Assembly (NCBI RefSeq): GCF_901709675.1
Contig: NC_051099.1
Coordinates: 682,001 to 746,000, forward strand
Length of the DNA stretch: 64,000 nucleotides
Source: Syngnathus acus
Taxonomy: Eukaryota > Chordata > Actinopteri > Syngnathiformes > Syngnathidae
Direction of reading: 5' to 3'
The position numbers and the translations under genes were made by a program. Shown one piece after another: positions 1 through 14,928 of this stretch (position 1 is its first letter; every line of letters begins with the position of its first letter). The notes below the pieces were generated by a model, which saw only the letters and a list, made by a program, of their open reading frames with translations, ran no database searches and had not been told where the DNA came from.

Positions 1-3000
1 TTTATCTTGAACATGCTAAAAAAAAAAAAAGCGTGCACAAACTTGGACTTCAAATCAGTAAGCTATGTCTGCATTGCAGCAGCAGCAGCAAATAGAAGTG
101 TGGTGGTATTATTACATCATTCCTTTCAGGTAGAATCAATGATTGCAGTTGTAATTTGTGTCAATGCCTGCCTACACTGCATATTTAGCAGTCAATGGGA
201 AAGATGGCACTACTGTCATTCTTTGTGCAGAGGAGGATGTGACAACTCGAACTGGGCCTAGTCATATAAATGAGCAAAAGTGACTCCCACCCATGTCACA
301 TTTCAACGGGGAGCAGATGCTGGTCAGAATCTTCGATCCCTTGGGCCGGTGGGTCGGTCCCCTGGCAGGGCTGCACATGGGCTAATCATATGTCTGATGG
401 TTGAAGTGTCCTTTTAAATAACATCATTGAAAAAGATTCATCACTTTTGCTTCAGTAATAAAGATGAACATAATAAACTTGTTCTGTTTACAGATGGTAG
501 TTTTCATGTGTATTGCCAAAAATATAAGCAAACAAATGACATCCCATATAAGAGGAAACCTGAGAGTAACTTTTTTCCCCTATATGTTGATGAATTCAAA
601 TCCCCTTTTGAATTTTAGATGGGCCGTCGACTTGGGGGAATCATCTAAAAGCTTGTTTGGAAGCTGATGATGTGAGGGAGGCGCATCGGTGCAAACATCA
701 TCACTCGAACGCAAAATTCAACTTACCATAAGCCAAACTCCAGAATGGACATAAAACCAGTAGGGGGACTAAGGTTAGTCGATACTCCATGATACACCGG
801 AACGTTTCATAGGTTGGGGAAAGAACAAATCCAAGCCTGTTAAATGAAGTCTCCATAAATAGAGTCCAACTCCACAGGTAGCACCATAGCCGCTGCTCTA
901 ATCAAAATCAGAGTTTCTACATCCCAAGGTAACTTTTCCAACACTCGCGAGCAGCGAACGGTCCAGTACAAGTACAAGTCGCAGGAAGGTCATGACAGAG
1001 CAGCCATCCATTCATCCATCCATCCATCCAGGCAGCCAGGCGGCCAGCAGGCAGCCTGCAGTGCTTCCAGGCAGCGAGTCGTCGACGTTCTCTCGTGTCC
1101 GCTGCCTGAGACAGACTGGCTGGCTGACTGGCTGGCTGGCTGGAGTGATCTCAAAATGCTTACAAGAAAACAAGAGCGTGCGGAAATGGTTTCCGGTATA
1201 ATTTTCAAAATAAAGTGTAATTCCACATGAACATAAAACACTGTCGAATCTTTCTCTTAGCCGGCGAGACGAACGTTCTTTCTATTTTTGTAAACTTTAG
1301 AAAATGTGAATTTTTAAAAGAGACAGTACTTAAGTGCTGTTTTACGTTGAAGACTTGGCCCTCCCTCGCTTTACGTCCAGCACACTTGACTTCTGCTGCT
1401 GCAATTCTTAAAGGGCCAGCTTGCAGAAACACGGAAAGGAAGAACTAACTGCTTGTTGAAACACATTGCGCATCCATCCATCCATTCCTTATCTCCAAGA
1501 GGTTATCTAACAAAAAGAAGAGTTTACGCTGGAATCTGAATGCAAATTTTCATTAAACATGAAGTACCTTGAATGTGGTGCTATTTCTACAAACCATGCA
1601 GTGAAAAAAAATGGTACAGCACTAAGAGACAATAAGACACTCCACACACTGACTGCAAAATGTCACTATTTATCTGCGTGTATGCTTGCCTGCTCTTGAT
1701 GAAAAGCGAAAAGCAATATCACATGTGCCAAGAGATATGGCAAGCTGCAGCCAATGAGTCCTGACACATCAAGAGCCACAATCCTGCATGAAGCAATAAG
1801 GCCAGATTGGCTTTGAGGGCCGTTGAGGGGAGTAAATATTAGGGGTTACACAAAGCTGGTAAACATGAATAAAAATGCAATGGATTGCTCCACACCTGGA
1901 TATCAAACACACTGCAGGCTAAAAATGACTGAACCAGCCATTGCGGACTCTATTTTAGAACAAAAGAGAAATCAGGAAGCAAGCAGAACACCCCAGATGG
2001 TTGTTTCATATTTTATGCATGTACGTGTTTAAATTTAATTGGTGAAACTGATTAATTGAGCATTGCGCTTTGATTGAATAAAACATGATGAAGCTCTCCC
2101 GCTGTACGAGCGAGCGAGCGAGCTTCCACTGGGCTGTGACTGATGATGCTACTTTACTGCCTTTGTCAAACATTTGCCATTGCTGTCAGTGATATCAAGT
2201 ACTCACTCCACAAATTTAGACTCATTATCCAGTTTAGCAAGTGAATTACAATGACAAGCCATCAGTGAGCTTTGGTGCAGTGCGGTAGCTGAGTAATAGA
2301 TGACATGCCATCGCTTTATTAAATTGCCTGATCGGTTCTGCTTTAATGCACTTCCAGCTAGACTTTTGTGGGAAATGTATTCCATCATATAAACGCACTT
2401 CAATGTGAAACAGAAATTCGCCTCCCTTTTGTACTGTGCGTCTCAGTGAGGTTGGGTCGCGGCCAATCTCATTGAAAGGCAGATCAATAAACAGCTAGAT
2501 TGTCATCTCATCACGCCATTCAATGAATCCATAATAGGGGGCCTAGACACCAGTTGTGGCTCTGTATGAATAATATGTGTTTTGATGGTGGAAAAAATAA
2601 TAGAAATAAAATATCAAATAAAATGTTGTGAAATATTAAACATGTGTACATAACAAATTTAAGTACGTATGAGTGAACGCACCCAGTCAGTGTCAGACTA
2701 TCTGGATTCCCATCACTGTTGTACAAGCAATCATTATAGCTGGTTTAGAAACAGGAAGGAAATGAGTCTGGAGATAAGAAGCTGGACATTTTTCTTGTCA
2801 ACACTATAGTATGGACAAATGACATCCCCAAATACGTCCTATTTATTTATATTTACACATGAAAGCATTTCCATCACACGGTTCACGCATGTAGGTATAT
2901 TCTGGCGGAGGAATCTTCTGTAAAATAGCGTCAGAACAGCGGGTCAGCAAAGACATGTGCTTTGGGACCTGCTCTGTAATTTAGCTGCCGAGCCGCTCTG

Positions 3001-4614
3001 TGGAGCTCCCATCCTTGGTGATGAAATGACTCTTGCAATTTTCCAAGTGTGCACTGAGGCTCTGGGGAGGAGGAGGAGGGTTAGCGAGCGGCAGCAATTA
3101 CCGCCTTCCCTCCAAGCTCCAACACACGAGCGATGACAAAGGTGGCAGAAAATGCTCGGCATTCAACAGACTTCATTCAGGCCGCCACTCACCTGGCGTT
3201 CACATGAAGCCCCCCTCGCCTGCCATTTCAACCTGCTGTTATGCTACGTGACAGCAAGCATTCCAGCGTGGCACTTTGCTGCCATGTCTGAAAATGCATT
3301 ACTGTCAGGAATGACATTAGCTACAAGTAAACAAACAGGCAGACTCTTGGTGTGTGTGTGTGTGCATATGTATATATATTCACGATATTTCTTTCCTCTT
3401 GATCTGTATATGATGTGTCTTTATGATTCTATGTTGTTATTGTGAAATTCATTTGTTAGGGTCAGAATGTTTTCTGAATATTGATGGCCAGACATATTGA
3501 AACAAAACAATGATTCCAAACTTTCTCAACTTTAAACACAAGCGCTTACACCACATACTATTTGACCATTTTGTATGCATCGTTCAAATATCAAGCCAAT
3601 CTTATGATGAATGCTCTATTTGACCTATTTGGAGGGAGCAGTTTTCCAGGGCAGAGTTGTTGTCTCTGGTGAACTGAAAACGGAAACATCATCATTCTTT
3701 CATTATACGCAGTCAGCTGATTTATTTTGGAAAATACATCTAATAAAGGACTCAAGATATGTTCTCCTTTGCCTGACACAGCACCATAGTGATCTGGTAG
3801 AGTAGACATTTTCTAACAATAGCTGTTGTATCTCCCACCGGCAAAGCAAAAAAAGAAATTGCCTTTATACCCAGAAATGTAGTCTTGGGGACTGACAGAA
3901 TAAGGATTTGAAAAGCAACTGCATTTTGTTCCAATTTTTTAACAGTGCTGCTTGAAAGTTGTGCAGCTGGAACAAGAAAACTAAAAAAGTACAAAGTAGG
4001 GCATATCTTTCCTGGTCCTATAGAATCTCATATGCTGCTCCACTATGAACACTCCCTGAAGGGCCCTCAAGGATATTTCTGTTTTTAAACTCGGTTTGAT
4101 TCCAGACCTTTAGGCAGTCTCCTTCATGACTCTTCTCCCTGTCTGTCTGTCTGTCTGTCTGGTGCAAAAATGTGAAGAGCGAGCCTGGTGAAAAGTGGCA
4201 CCATCTCAAGCCTCTTTGCAAGCTGTCAGGGTTAAGCTTCACTACCCTGAGGGGAAGATGTGAGATGATTGGCGAGAGCCTCCATCCATACTCTTGTGAG
4301 AGGTCAGGGAGAGAAAAGGTCTGAACATTCCAAAGGGCTTTGTAACCTCAAAGAATTGAAAGGGCCCACAGGGACACTCATTCATGTCAGTGATACTGAG
4401 GCTCCTTTCTTTCTTTTTTTTTATCATATCGTATCCTGTGAATATACATATAAATAAATAAAATAGTATCTTATTGGAACGACAAAAAAATAAATACTGG
4501 ACACGATTCCTGCCTGGCTTTGAGGAGGTTGAGACCTGCTTTTTGGTGCCCAAATCACAAGCTGAGTGACAGTGGGAATCCATGTCCCCAAAACAAGACG
4601 AATACAAAAACACA

Positions 4615-4723
<109 letters not shown>

Positions 4724-5532
4724 CGCTTGTGCACACCTTTCATCAGAGCTGCATGACCCCTTGCCTCTTTTTTTCCCTTCTTTTCATTCTTGTAAAAGAT
4801 GGCTTTATCCCCATGAGAGCAAGGACAGTTCTTGTCAGTCGGCAACCCCAGCTGATGATTTCAGCATCCTGTAGTGCAAGGAATTTGAATCCCTCATTCA
4901 GAGAAAAAGGATTGCTGGATTATTTAGTTTCAGCTCTGTAGCTGCAACAAAGCCACCTTACCTGAGTTGATGACATACATACATAATCGTGGATGGCAAC
5001 ACTGGGACGACATATTCATTGTTGACACCCATCCTCCTGTTTTATCAATCATCCTCTCTTCCTGCCTTTGTCTCCCTTACCCAGAGATGGCCAGGTTCAT
5101 AGCGTACACACAGGTTCCCACTTTAATGTCTGCTCCCCTTACTCCCGGCTCACATTCCCCCCCCCCCTACCCTTGCGCTCTTATTTACAACGTCCCCAGC
5201 GGCTGATGTAGCGAAGGGACAGCCAGCGCTCGGAGGGATGCATTGTGTATCTTTATTTATGACGTCTACGGCATGAGCAGAGCCGTGGCGTGACCTCGGG
5301 GAATGTACGGTCCTTAGCACATTCCCAATGTGTGTTGTGGCTTCTTGACTGATCAGATGACAATAGCCACTCACTGTCACAATACAATAGCCATCCATTT
5401 GCAAGCAGTCACTTTGGTGGCTGTTGGGATTGCATACTGTTGGATTTAACGGTCACCAAAAAAAAATCTTCCATCCAACACAGATGTAAACAAAATCATT
5501 ATGTGCGTGGGCCCCCCTGTTATCCCCCATTG

Positions 5533-5689
<157 letters not shown>

Positions 5690-6669
5690 CATCCTCCCAC
5701 ACAAATATCACCTCCCCCACCATGCAATGGCCACCCAAAACAAAAAAGATTTTCCATTAGAGTAATTGACCAATTTACGTGCTGCTGCAGTTGATGAGGG
5801 TTCTATCCAACTGGCTTTTTGTGTTAAACAAATGATCTGCTCCCTGCATACCTAACGAGTAGCTCTCAGGCGAAAAGCTACAGCAATAATTGACTACAAC
5901 ACAATCACATTCTTTTTTTCTTTCATTATTTTCATTATTGTTATTATTATTGTGTAGTTTTTACTTCTTTAGTCGCATCAACTTTTGTCACCCTAGTTTT
6001 GTGTTTGTTCCTCACATTAACATACATGCTAAGTTCAATCAAACTTTGGATTCCACATTTTGCAGCCATCACAAATATGAATTTCTGTCACATTCAGTTC
6101 ATCCATTTGCTTCCTCCCTCCATTTTCCGTTCCTGTCTATTGTTATACAGTTGTGTTCCTAACCTGTGTGGCAACACATGCAGTGCCAACAAATAGGAAT
6201 GACCTGTTTGCACCTCTGCTCTGGTTATTGGTTGAGAAAAGCCTGAGGCATTCCGGCTCCACGAGCTCCAATCAAAGCGTATTTTAGGCTACAGCACTGT
6301 GCTTGATTTCAATCCAATGCGCTTTCTGATAAGCAGTGTGATAGTCAGACAATGGCTCGCTCACATTTTGCTCTGAACAACACTATCAGGATGGCAAAAG
6401 GGCTGGAAAACGTCTGATAAGATTGTATTCGACGTTATGAAAAGCACGATACAGGTCCTAGTGATTCCATTTCATTTCCCCACTTCTTGTTTGTATATGT
6501 CTCCTGAATGCAAATGATATCATTTGTTTTGGACCCTTTTCTGCTCTTAAAATGACAAATGCATGTTCATCATATCTGACCTCCGGGGCAGAAAGGGACA
6601 AGTTAGTTGCCGAAACGAACGTCATTTCACACATCCAATGGACTGAATTATTTTGCTGTGGTCTCATCT

Positions 6670-6690
6670 CCCCCCCCCCCCCCCCCCCCC
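6670..6690. repeat. poly(C) run, 21 bases
   Basis: A homopolymer tract in robo3 intron 1. Exact length is uncertain. Confidence 0.9.
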
Positions 6691-7767
6691 AACTGACTGA
6701 GTATCTGTGTCAGCTTGTTATTTCCAGCAACCTCTTTTGTGTTATTTCAGAACACAGCGCAAGTTGTTTTATTAATAGGATGATAGAGACACAACGGAGC
6801 AGAAGACAAGTAACCATCATTACTGGCATTACAGCGCCAGTGTGCTGTGTCATTTCCACACTGCAATCATTTATCCTTTGCACTTTGTTCGTTTGTCTAA
6901 AAGTAGGATTCTTTGTACATTTCTTTTGGTTCGATATTGTATTGCAGTAACGTCCGCAATACATGAAATAGTACTATAAATAAAAAGCTAGGACTTCCTG
7001 CTTGGTCTTGAGATCTAAACATATGCTGAGTGAAGCCAGGACGCACTTCCTGTATCCTGCATCCTTTGTCAACACCTGCCAAAATGGCCTTTGACTCTTT
7101 TACACCACATTTTGGTGAACAAAAAGGCTGACTTATATGAATCATTGGTGAACCCCACAGGAAGGGACAATTTGTCATCATTATTGCACAAACGGCAATT
7201 GAATTGGGAAGAAACATCACCCCAATGATAAATAGATTTCAATTAACATCATTCTGTTGTCAAATGAAAGCGTCAAGCTCGGCATAATGGCTGACGAAGG
7301 TTGTATTTTTCCATAATTGCATTCTGCAATTTCAAGTCAAATGAGTTTTGAACAGATGTGTCCATTCACAATTGGGCAGATAGCAAATGCGACTTCTTAC
7401 AAGTTAGAAATACAGATGAATAAAAAAAAAGTCAGCAAAACATATCAACTTTTCACTTTCGAGTAACATCATTCACCAATCAAATCAAGTCGCATTTCAT
7501 TTAGCTGCCTGAGATCATTCATTCTACAGAGACACACTTTACTATGTGCAGCTATTTTCTGTTTATCAATTGAAGGGATTGAATTACACACACACACACA
7601 CACACACACACCACTTCTTAGAATGGCCCTTTTGTTTTGTTTTACAATTTCAGCATGTTTGGATTCTGCAAAGGTTGTCACCTACATTCTTTTATTTCAA
7701 CGTTGACCTCTTGTGTCCCTTGGAAAGACAAGTTATCAAGCATTTTCAACACTGAAGCAGATGCAGC

Positions 7768-7810
7768 GCAGCACTACAGCACTACAGCACAGCACTACAG
7801 CACAGCACAC
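7768..7810. repeat. imperfect CAGCACTA minisatellite
   Basis: Short units CAGCACTA and CAGCA alternate for about 43 bp. Confidence 0.8.
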
Positions 7811-8079
7811 ACCGGGAAAGACAAACAATCCATTCAAGGTTGCATTGCCTTGCCTCTGGCTGTGATGGGGATTGCGCCCGCCACTGCTGAAAAGAACATT
7901 CAGCCAAGGAGGGAAAATTCCATCATGTCTTCTGTAAGTCATCAATGGTTGACTGCCTACTACAAATCTATAACGGCAGAAGCCAAGTCCAGTATTCATT
8001 CCAACTGTCTGCTAAACCGTCCAAAAGTGATTTTTGGCTGCATAATAATGTGAGCGCTACAGCCAGACATGAGAGAAAC

Positions 8080-8123
8080 GACTGACTGACTGACTGACTG
8101 ACTGACTGACTGACTGACTGACT
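8080..8123. repeat. (GACT)n microsatellite
   Basis: Eleven consecutive GACT units in robo3 intron 1. Confidence 0.95.
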
Positions 8124-8596
8124 ACCCCAAAGCAGACTATTCCAATGGAAATGGAAGGCATGATCATGATTGATGATGCGCTTGCTTCACTTAGACCTCT
8201 TGCATGAAATATCTCCATTCAGATGACATTTTACATTCACATCTCAACTCAAGTCAATAGCCCCATAGGCTACGCCAAAACACTAATCTATTTGAAAATG
8301 AGGGGGGCGTTTCCAAATGCCAGGATAGAGTGATGGATGGATGGATGAAAGCTGGGTGAGGTTGGCATGGGCCAGGAGAGTCTGCAATGGGTTACGCCCT
8401 CCCTCTCACCTGCTCTCACACCACTGAAGAAAAATAAAGCCAAAAAGCTAAGCAAATGTGTCAAAACATCATATAGTTTTTACCACATTGAGCAATTTTA
8501 GAATGAACATAAAGCACCAACCCATTGCTTCAAGTTCTCAACTGCAGATTCATCTGCCCATGCTCTTTGTGTGCTGCAGCAGTAGCAAAATCTCTG

Positions 8597-8610
8597 CCTC
8601 CCTCTAGTGG
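8597..8610 (-). promoter_or_regulatory. CTCF-like motif in robo3 intron
   Basis: On the minus strand it reads CCACTAGAGGGAGG, one mismatch from the CTCF core consensus. The word CTAGTGG recurs in the window and may also derive from dispersed repeats. Confidence 0.25.
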
Positions 8611-10494
8611 CCAAAAGCTAAAACAACAAAACGAGTTTGAAGCCAGACTTTTCATTTAGCATTGAGAAGGTACTGACATCTTCCGTTCAAAATAGGTATT
8701 ACAAGATATGTACATGCTTTTCAAAGACGCCACTGATGTACTACTGCGCTCCACCAGAGGTCGCACATGTTCTTCTATGCAAGTATAACTGATATGGTTG
8801 AAGTTATTTGCCTCTTGAGTGATACATATTCACTTACTCTTAACTACGTAGCATTTAGTTTTTTTTTGCCTCTGTTCTTTCTTAGATTTATTGATCCTTG
8901 CACTGCAGATAGATTGAGTCACACAAAGCGACTAGGCCTTTGTTGTAGTGATTCCAGATGACGTGATGCTGCACTGACTCATCACTTAGTACATAGCTTC
9001 ATTGTTCCTGCTGCTCCCTTTGTGTCCAGGTGAGCGCAGCTGTGCTCCAAGGTCAGGTGACGTGACGTGACGTGATGCTGTGCTATGACATCATCACCTG
9101 GGATCCATTTCATGCAAGGATGAAGTCATTGAAAGAGGGAGGGCCTGCTGCTAAGCTGCTGTTCTCAACATTGAGACATACCTGTTGACTTTAAATAATA
9201 AAATTCATATTGTATGGTTCAGACAATTGAAATCAATCAAATTAGCCTTGGAGGATTGGGGGTCTTTGCCACCCACCAAACTCTTTGTAAGAAGCAATCC
9301 TCATATTTATGGTAAGAGTGAGCGGAAGAGTTATTGACCTCTGACCACTAAGCTCTTTCCCGTGTATCCAGCGGTAATTGGCTGCCCGCTATTCCGAATC
9401 ACTCCCGCAAGCCTCGCAGTGCAGTTTCCATAGCGACTTCGCCTTAACCTTCTGCCATCCATCCATCCATCCATCCAGCCGGCCTCCGTTTGAATCAGTG
9501 CCCTCTGTTCTTTTCCCCGCCCGCCCGCCCGCCAGGTCAATGTTGCTCCCAGTCTGGGAAATCAGGCTAATAAATAGCTTTATGGAAATCAAGCCGCTGA
9601 GCTGCCAATCTTCATCTATGTCGTCGAATGCCTGAAATGGGCAGAGCAGAGCGCCTTGTTGCCCTGTCACCACCCACATACGTACTTTTTCAGTCACATG
9701 GTGCAAGGAAGTCTTCCTCTGTGCCGCTCAATAAATGTTGTCCTTCAGCTTTGTGATGATTCTTTGTTGCCATTTCAGTTTGTGGTTCAGACCCTGACTT
9801 TTTTCCACTGAAGTATTCCATTATTTTGGTGCTGTTTAATCACAGTGCACCGTGTGAAGGTTTTCAAAGGTAGGTGGTCAAATCGCAAATCTTAAAATTC
9901 GAAAAAAAATGATATCATTTTTAATATATAAAGATATCAAATAAAATTTTGGAGAGAATATCACAAGAATAAAATGTTAACATTGAAAAAACATACAAAA
10001 GCAAAGTAAAATGTGAGACAGGATAAATGTCATATGGATATTGTTAAAAAAAAAAAAAAAAAGTCTGTAGTTTGGATCTGTTTTTTATTAGTATTTTTTT
10101 GGAATACCAAATCTTCCCATCTGTGCACGCTAAGCCAAACGTGAATTAAAATGCTGCAAGGATTGAGTGGGATCAGAACATATACATCATCGTCACCATC
10201 TTAGGTATACGTGACCAATTGCGCTGATCCTCCAGGGTTATCATTAACATGATTCTTCGGCAACAAAGAGATTCAAAGGATTACTGACGTTACCATTTGG
10301 ATTATGTGAAAGGGATTTGGACTGGCACGGCCATACAATTTTGCTGCAAGAGTCCTCAAATGATTAGTAGATAGATAGATATTCTGTTCAAAAGCATAGT
10401 CATTCATTTGATCATATTCAGGTAATCGTTTAGGTTTCTTCACAAAATCTAAGTTGATGAGCAGAATCTATGCACTGGGCAGGTGTGAGTGGCA

Positions 10495-10499
<5 letters not shown>

Positions 10500-10530
<31 letters not shown>

Positions 10531-10531
10531 C
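10500..10531. repeat. (CCAG)n microsatellite
   Basis: Eight CCAG units in robo3 intron 1. Confidence 0.95.
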
Positions 10532-11989
10532 CTGAGTAATGATGTCAAGAGGGGATTTGAAGATGGGTTAAGGGTTGTGACCTCTCTTGCGACCCCAGAG
10601 TCATCAGCGCACTTAACCCCACGTTTTGATTGACCCCGCTGCCCCACCACACGCTTTTGCATGAACTCTTCCTCTCACATTGACTAGCTTTTTTTTTTTT
10701 AACAAAGAAGGAACACTGATGGATGGGGATATTAATGACTGTTGAATGAACGCTTATTCCGATGATACATTTAACAGCCACCATATTTCATCATATTATT
10801 AAGACTCTTATAGAAATGGTGCAGTTTTTATCAAACACCAATAATATTATATAATTAATCATATGGATATATTATATAATCAATCATTATTATATATGAT
10901 ATAATTGATAACATTAAAAAAAAATGAATCATGATAATAATAATTATTGTTATATAATATATCAATAATAATTATATAGTTAAAGAATGGCTAAGGATAA
11001 AAACGGTGACTCTTCTAAAGTGGCTTTTGGTGAGCCTTATTCTTATTCCTCAGCTGTGAAAGGTGCAACATGCATTCTGGAGAAGACAAAACCAGAGTTC
11101 AAACCTGAGACGGATGGATCAGTTTGCTCACGAGGAGTGATAATCCAGTGGGCCAAAATACCTGTTGACAGTTGCACAATTTTCATTAAGAATTGGTTGA
11201 TTTTAGGGTTTGACCCCATTTGAAGTGGAACATCATTTTTAATTCATTACCAAGTAACATCATTCTGTAGTTCATCAATGACTTCTTTCTTTCTTATAAG
11301 TTTGCAAACAATTCTGCTTTTGCCCATATGGCATCATACGTATATGTATGTAAGCACTGTCTTATATCCTAATCCGCCTGTGCTTAAATCCTCGCCATGA
11401 TGGAAAAAGTCATCCTTGCTTCTATTTGCATATGCAGTGGCGTGCTCCTGCTTACAAAGTCGAAAACCGTGCCCTTCCTCATCTTCTTCCCTGCATGCTC
11501 TTCACATCCTCCTCCTCCTCACCACCACAAATGCTACCTCATGTCCATTCCTGCCCGCTGATGTACATAAAATAAAAATACATTTATGAGCTAAACTATC
11601 TTTTTTGTTGTTGTTTCAAGCGCGTGTCACCATTAGTGTATCAATAATGGGCAGCATAGGGCTACAATACACAAAATACAATTCCAATGATCCCCCCCAG
11701 TTGATAGATTATAAGACAAAAATTGTATTGACATGTGAATAACATTGATCTTAATATTTAAAAAAAAAAAAAAAGTACCATCAAGACAAAGCCATACTAT
11801 TTCAAGACAAAAAATGGTGCTGTTTATGAACTTTTCACAATTCTATTTTTGAAATGAATAAGTTGTTCAAATGAGCACTAGTCAATTAGCATATGTAGCG
11901 CAGCTGTGGCCTGATATCATCCAAATGAAGTCATACTGTGACGAGAATCCAGTCAACACCACTTAGCAGCATCCAAGCAGGGAGACGGC

Positions 11990-12017
11990 GGGCAGGCAGG
12001 CAGGCAGGCAGGCAGGC
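11990..12017. repeat. (GGCA)n microsatellite
   Basis: Seven GGCA units. A separate AAGGC pentamer run lies at 12212-12236. Confidence 0.9.
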
Positions 12018-13397
12018 CCTCTCCAGAAAGCTCCTTTTTTAAAATTAGGTGATTATCTTTCCCTCATAGTGCATAATTGAGTCCAAAGCAGCTTTGTAAC
12101 AGAAAATGACATTTGATAATCAATTCAGGATGGGCATCAGTGTTGTCCCAATAGATTGAGGCTTGAAATAAAAAATGCTCATTGATAAGCCTTTGGAGGA
12201 TCCAGCGGCCTAGGCAAGGCAAGGCAAGGCAAGGCCTTGCTTGATGAGTAGGCTCAAGCTTAGAGCTGTTGAAAATACATCAAGATCCTTTGATGGTAAT
12301 TGGGAGCCTTGCTCCACTGCTGCTGAGCACCTCCTGATGCTCTTTTGCTACTGTATAAAGCCCACAAGCCTCCTTAATGAGAAACACGGGAGGGGCAGAT
12401 GGACAGATAAGGTGAAGGAGCGCTGGCTGGATGGATGGATGGAGGGATGGAGGAGAAAACGGCAAATGAAATTCAAATGGACTCAAACAGTCCTTTTTCT
12501 ATTTGACATGAAATGAGTCACATTGTTGCCAAATGAAAAAGTCAAGGTGAATTGGAAATGAGGTGAAGCAGATAACAGGAATGTGCAAAATAAAGACGGG
12601 AAAAAGCAGAGAAGGTGGCAACAGAGTGACAGGACGACTCCCTTTGACATGATCATTTGCAAAACCTCTACAGCAGCCGAGATGTCTTTTAGTGAGGCAG
12701 AGTCAAGTCTGCCTCACTTTTTACCAATGGGTGTATATGGGAAAACCAAATATGAACTCCATGATACTAACAATGGAAAATGAGAAAACATTCAATTGGA
12801 GGCTTGAAAAGGTGCATCATGCATCATGACAGGGCTTGTATGTCCACAATACGGGTTTGTTTTGGCCAAGTGCCATCAATATGGGTCATCAAGCCCCCTC
12901 CCCTTCTGTTCTCCACCGTAGGTGTCCGGCCAGCCGCGACTGAAGCCTGCCTCCCCACTCATCACACATTCCCTTTTTATGCCACTACAAAGAGCCAGTC
13001 ACAGTCTCATTGCCAACATCAACCACAGTGTGTGTGCTGCTAAAAAAAAAAAAAAAAAAAGGTCATTTTTAATGATCCAAAAAGGCTCCGTATGAGTCTT
13101 GCTGTGACAGCAAATGTGGCACGGTAATTATCATTTGAATTTCACCTGTCATGGGACTTAGTCCCAAAACTTACTCTTGTGGAGTTAAAGTGTGGTGGTG
13201 AGAAACAGAGGTGCACGCTCCATATGAATAAACATATCTGGCCGCCTAAATACTCTCTAGAAATCCATTATTAATGCATATAGTGAACAAATGAGGATGA
13301 AAAGAGCCAGGTTGAAAGCAGCAGTATGACACGCATTTCAATGCTCTTGTCATTTGGTGCAACAGGTACAGCATTGAGTGAAACGAGCACTGCCTGG

Positions 13398-13549
<152 letters not shown>

Positions 13550-14928
13550 GCTAATCCTCCCTTCTTTCCCTTGCGCCTGCCTGCCTGCCTGCACCATACT
13601 GCTAGTCTTTCCACTATTGATTTTTTATTCCACTGTCAGCTTTGCAGAGATAAAACATGACAGAGTGTGTTGTATGACACGAATGTAAAAAGATTTTCTT
13701 GCTGGTTTCTAGGCAAAAAAAAAGTCATGTGGTTGGACATATTGGAGCTATTGGAATCATGAAATATTAAAGGATAATTAGTGGCTAAATATGCACACGC
13801 ACACACTAGGAAGCTTTAACCAGTGGGAATATTATTTCAAGATAATACTTCAAGGCGCAAGACGTGGCTTTAAATCAATAGGTACTTTTAGAAAAAGTCA
13901 TAAATGTTCAAAATGAGTTGTATTATTCCAGTTAGTGTAGGGTTGTGATTTCAACTCATTAGGATTTTCCAATCATTCAAATGCACCTCTATTACTTAGC
14001 ATTAATTGCGTGACTATATTGATCGTCACGCACATAATTAGTTAACAAGCAGTCCCCATACGTCATTTGAGGTTGGGGGGGAAAAAAAATGATGGAGCGT
14101 AAACAACCACCAAATGGATCAACTTGCCGCCAGTCTACTTTTGTGCTATGTGTAAGTACATTGTCCATCCTAAATTGGTTATTGGGGCTCACTGATTTTC
14201 ATTTGGACATCCAGGATGAGCCAAGCTGTCCTCCCACAGCCTTCTATTTTTTTTTTCATTCATTATTTTTCCAAGCTCATATACAGTAGAATTAATACCG
14301 TACTTTTTTTTTTTTTTTTATACGGTTTTATATGAACTCCAGCAAACTAAAGCTTTTGCAGACTATTCTTGATGGTTTGGGAACGACATCAAGAAAGAGA
14401 ATATGAAGCCTGACTCAGACGAGGCACGTTTGTCGTCTATCTTAATAGATTCATTGTGACTCCGTGTTTGAGCTCACGTTGGACACCACATTCAATCTAC
14501 ACTCCATTAATAATTGTGCTGGTTTTGCCATTCAATATCTATTGCTTCCTGTCCTCTGTGACACAATGCACACAACCAAACTGCAGGTACACAAATGCTC
14601 AGAAACAACAAAAATAGAATTCTTTCCAGCACCGTAAAAAAAAAAAAACTGCAGCTTACGTAAACCACTTTGAGTCATATTATGTAGTATCATTCAGCTA
14701 GTAACTTTTAGAAACTAATTTAAAATGTAAGAAAAATAATAATACATATTCGGAATGGTGTTTGAATTGAATGTCAAGCTCACATGACTTGGATTTCCTC
14801 TCCTGGCATTTCCTTCCACTTGCCTCTACCGCATTACCATCACAAAAGACACAACCTGTCCGTCTTGCATTGTTCTGCCCCGAGAAAAGGTGAAGGAAGC
14901 AAAGAGGAAGTTCCAATTTGACTCTTAC

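Noticed and set aside
10987-11223. 78-residue open frame starting MAKDKNGDSSK
   Set aside because: Looked protein-like at first, but isolated, without splice signals or similarity, and preceded by an AT palindromic patch.
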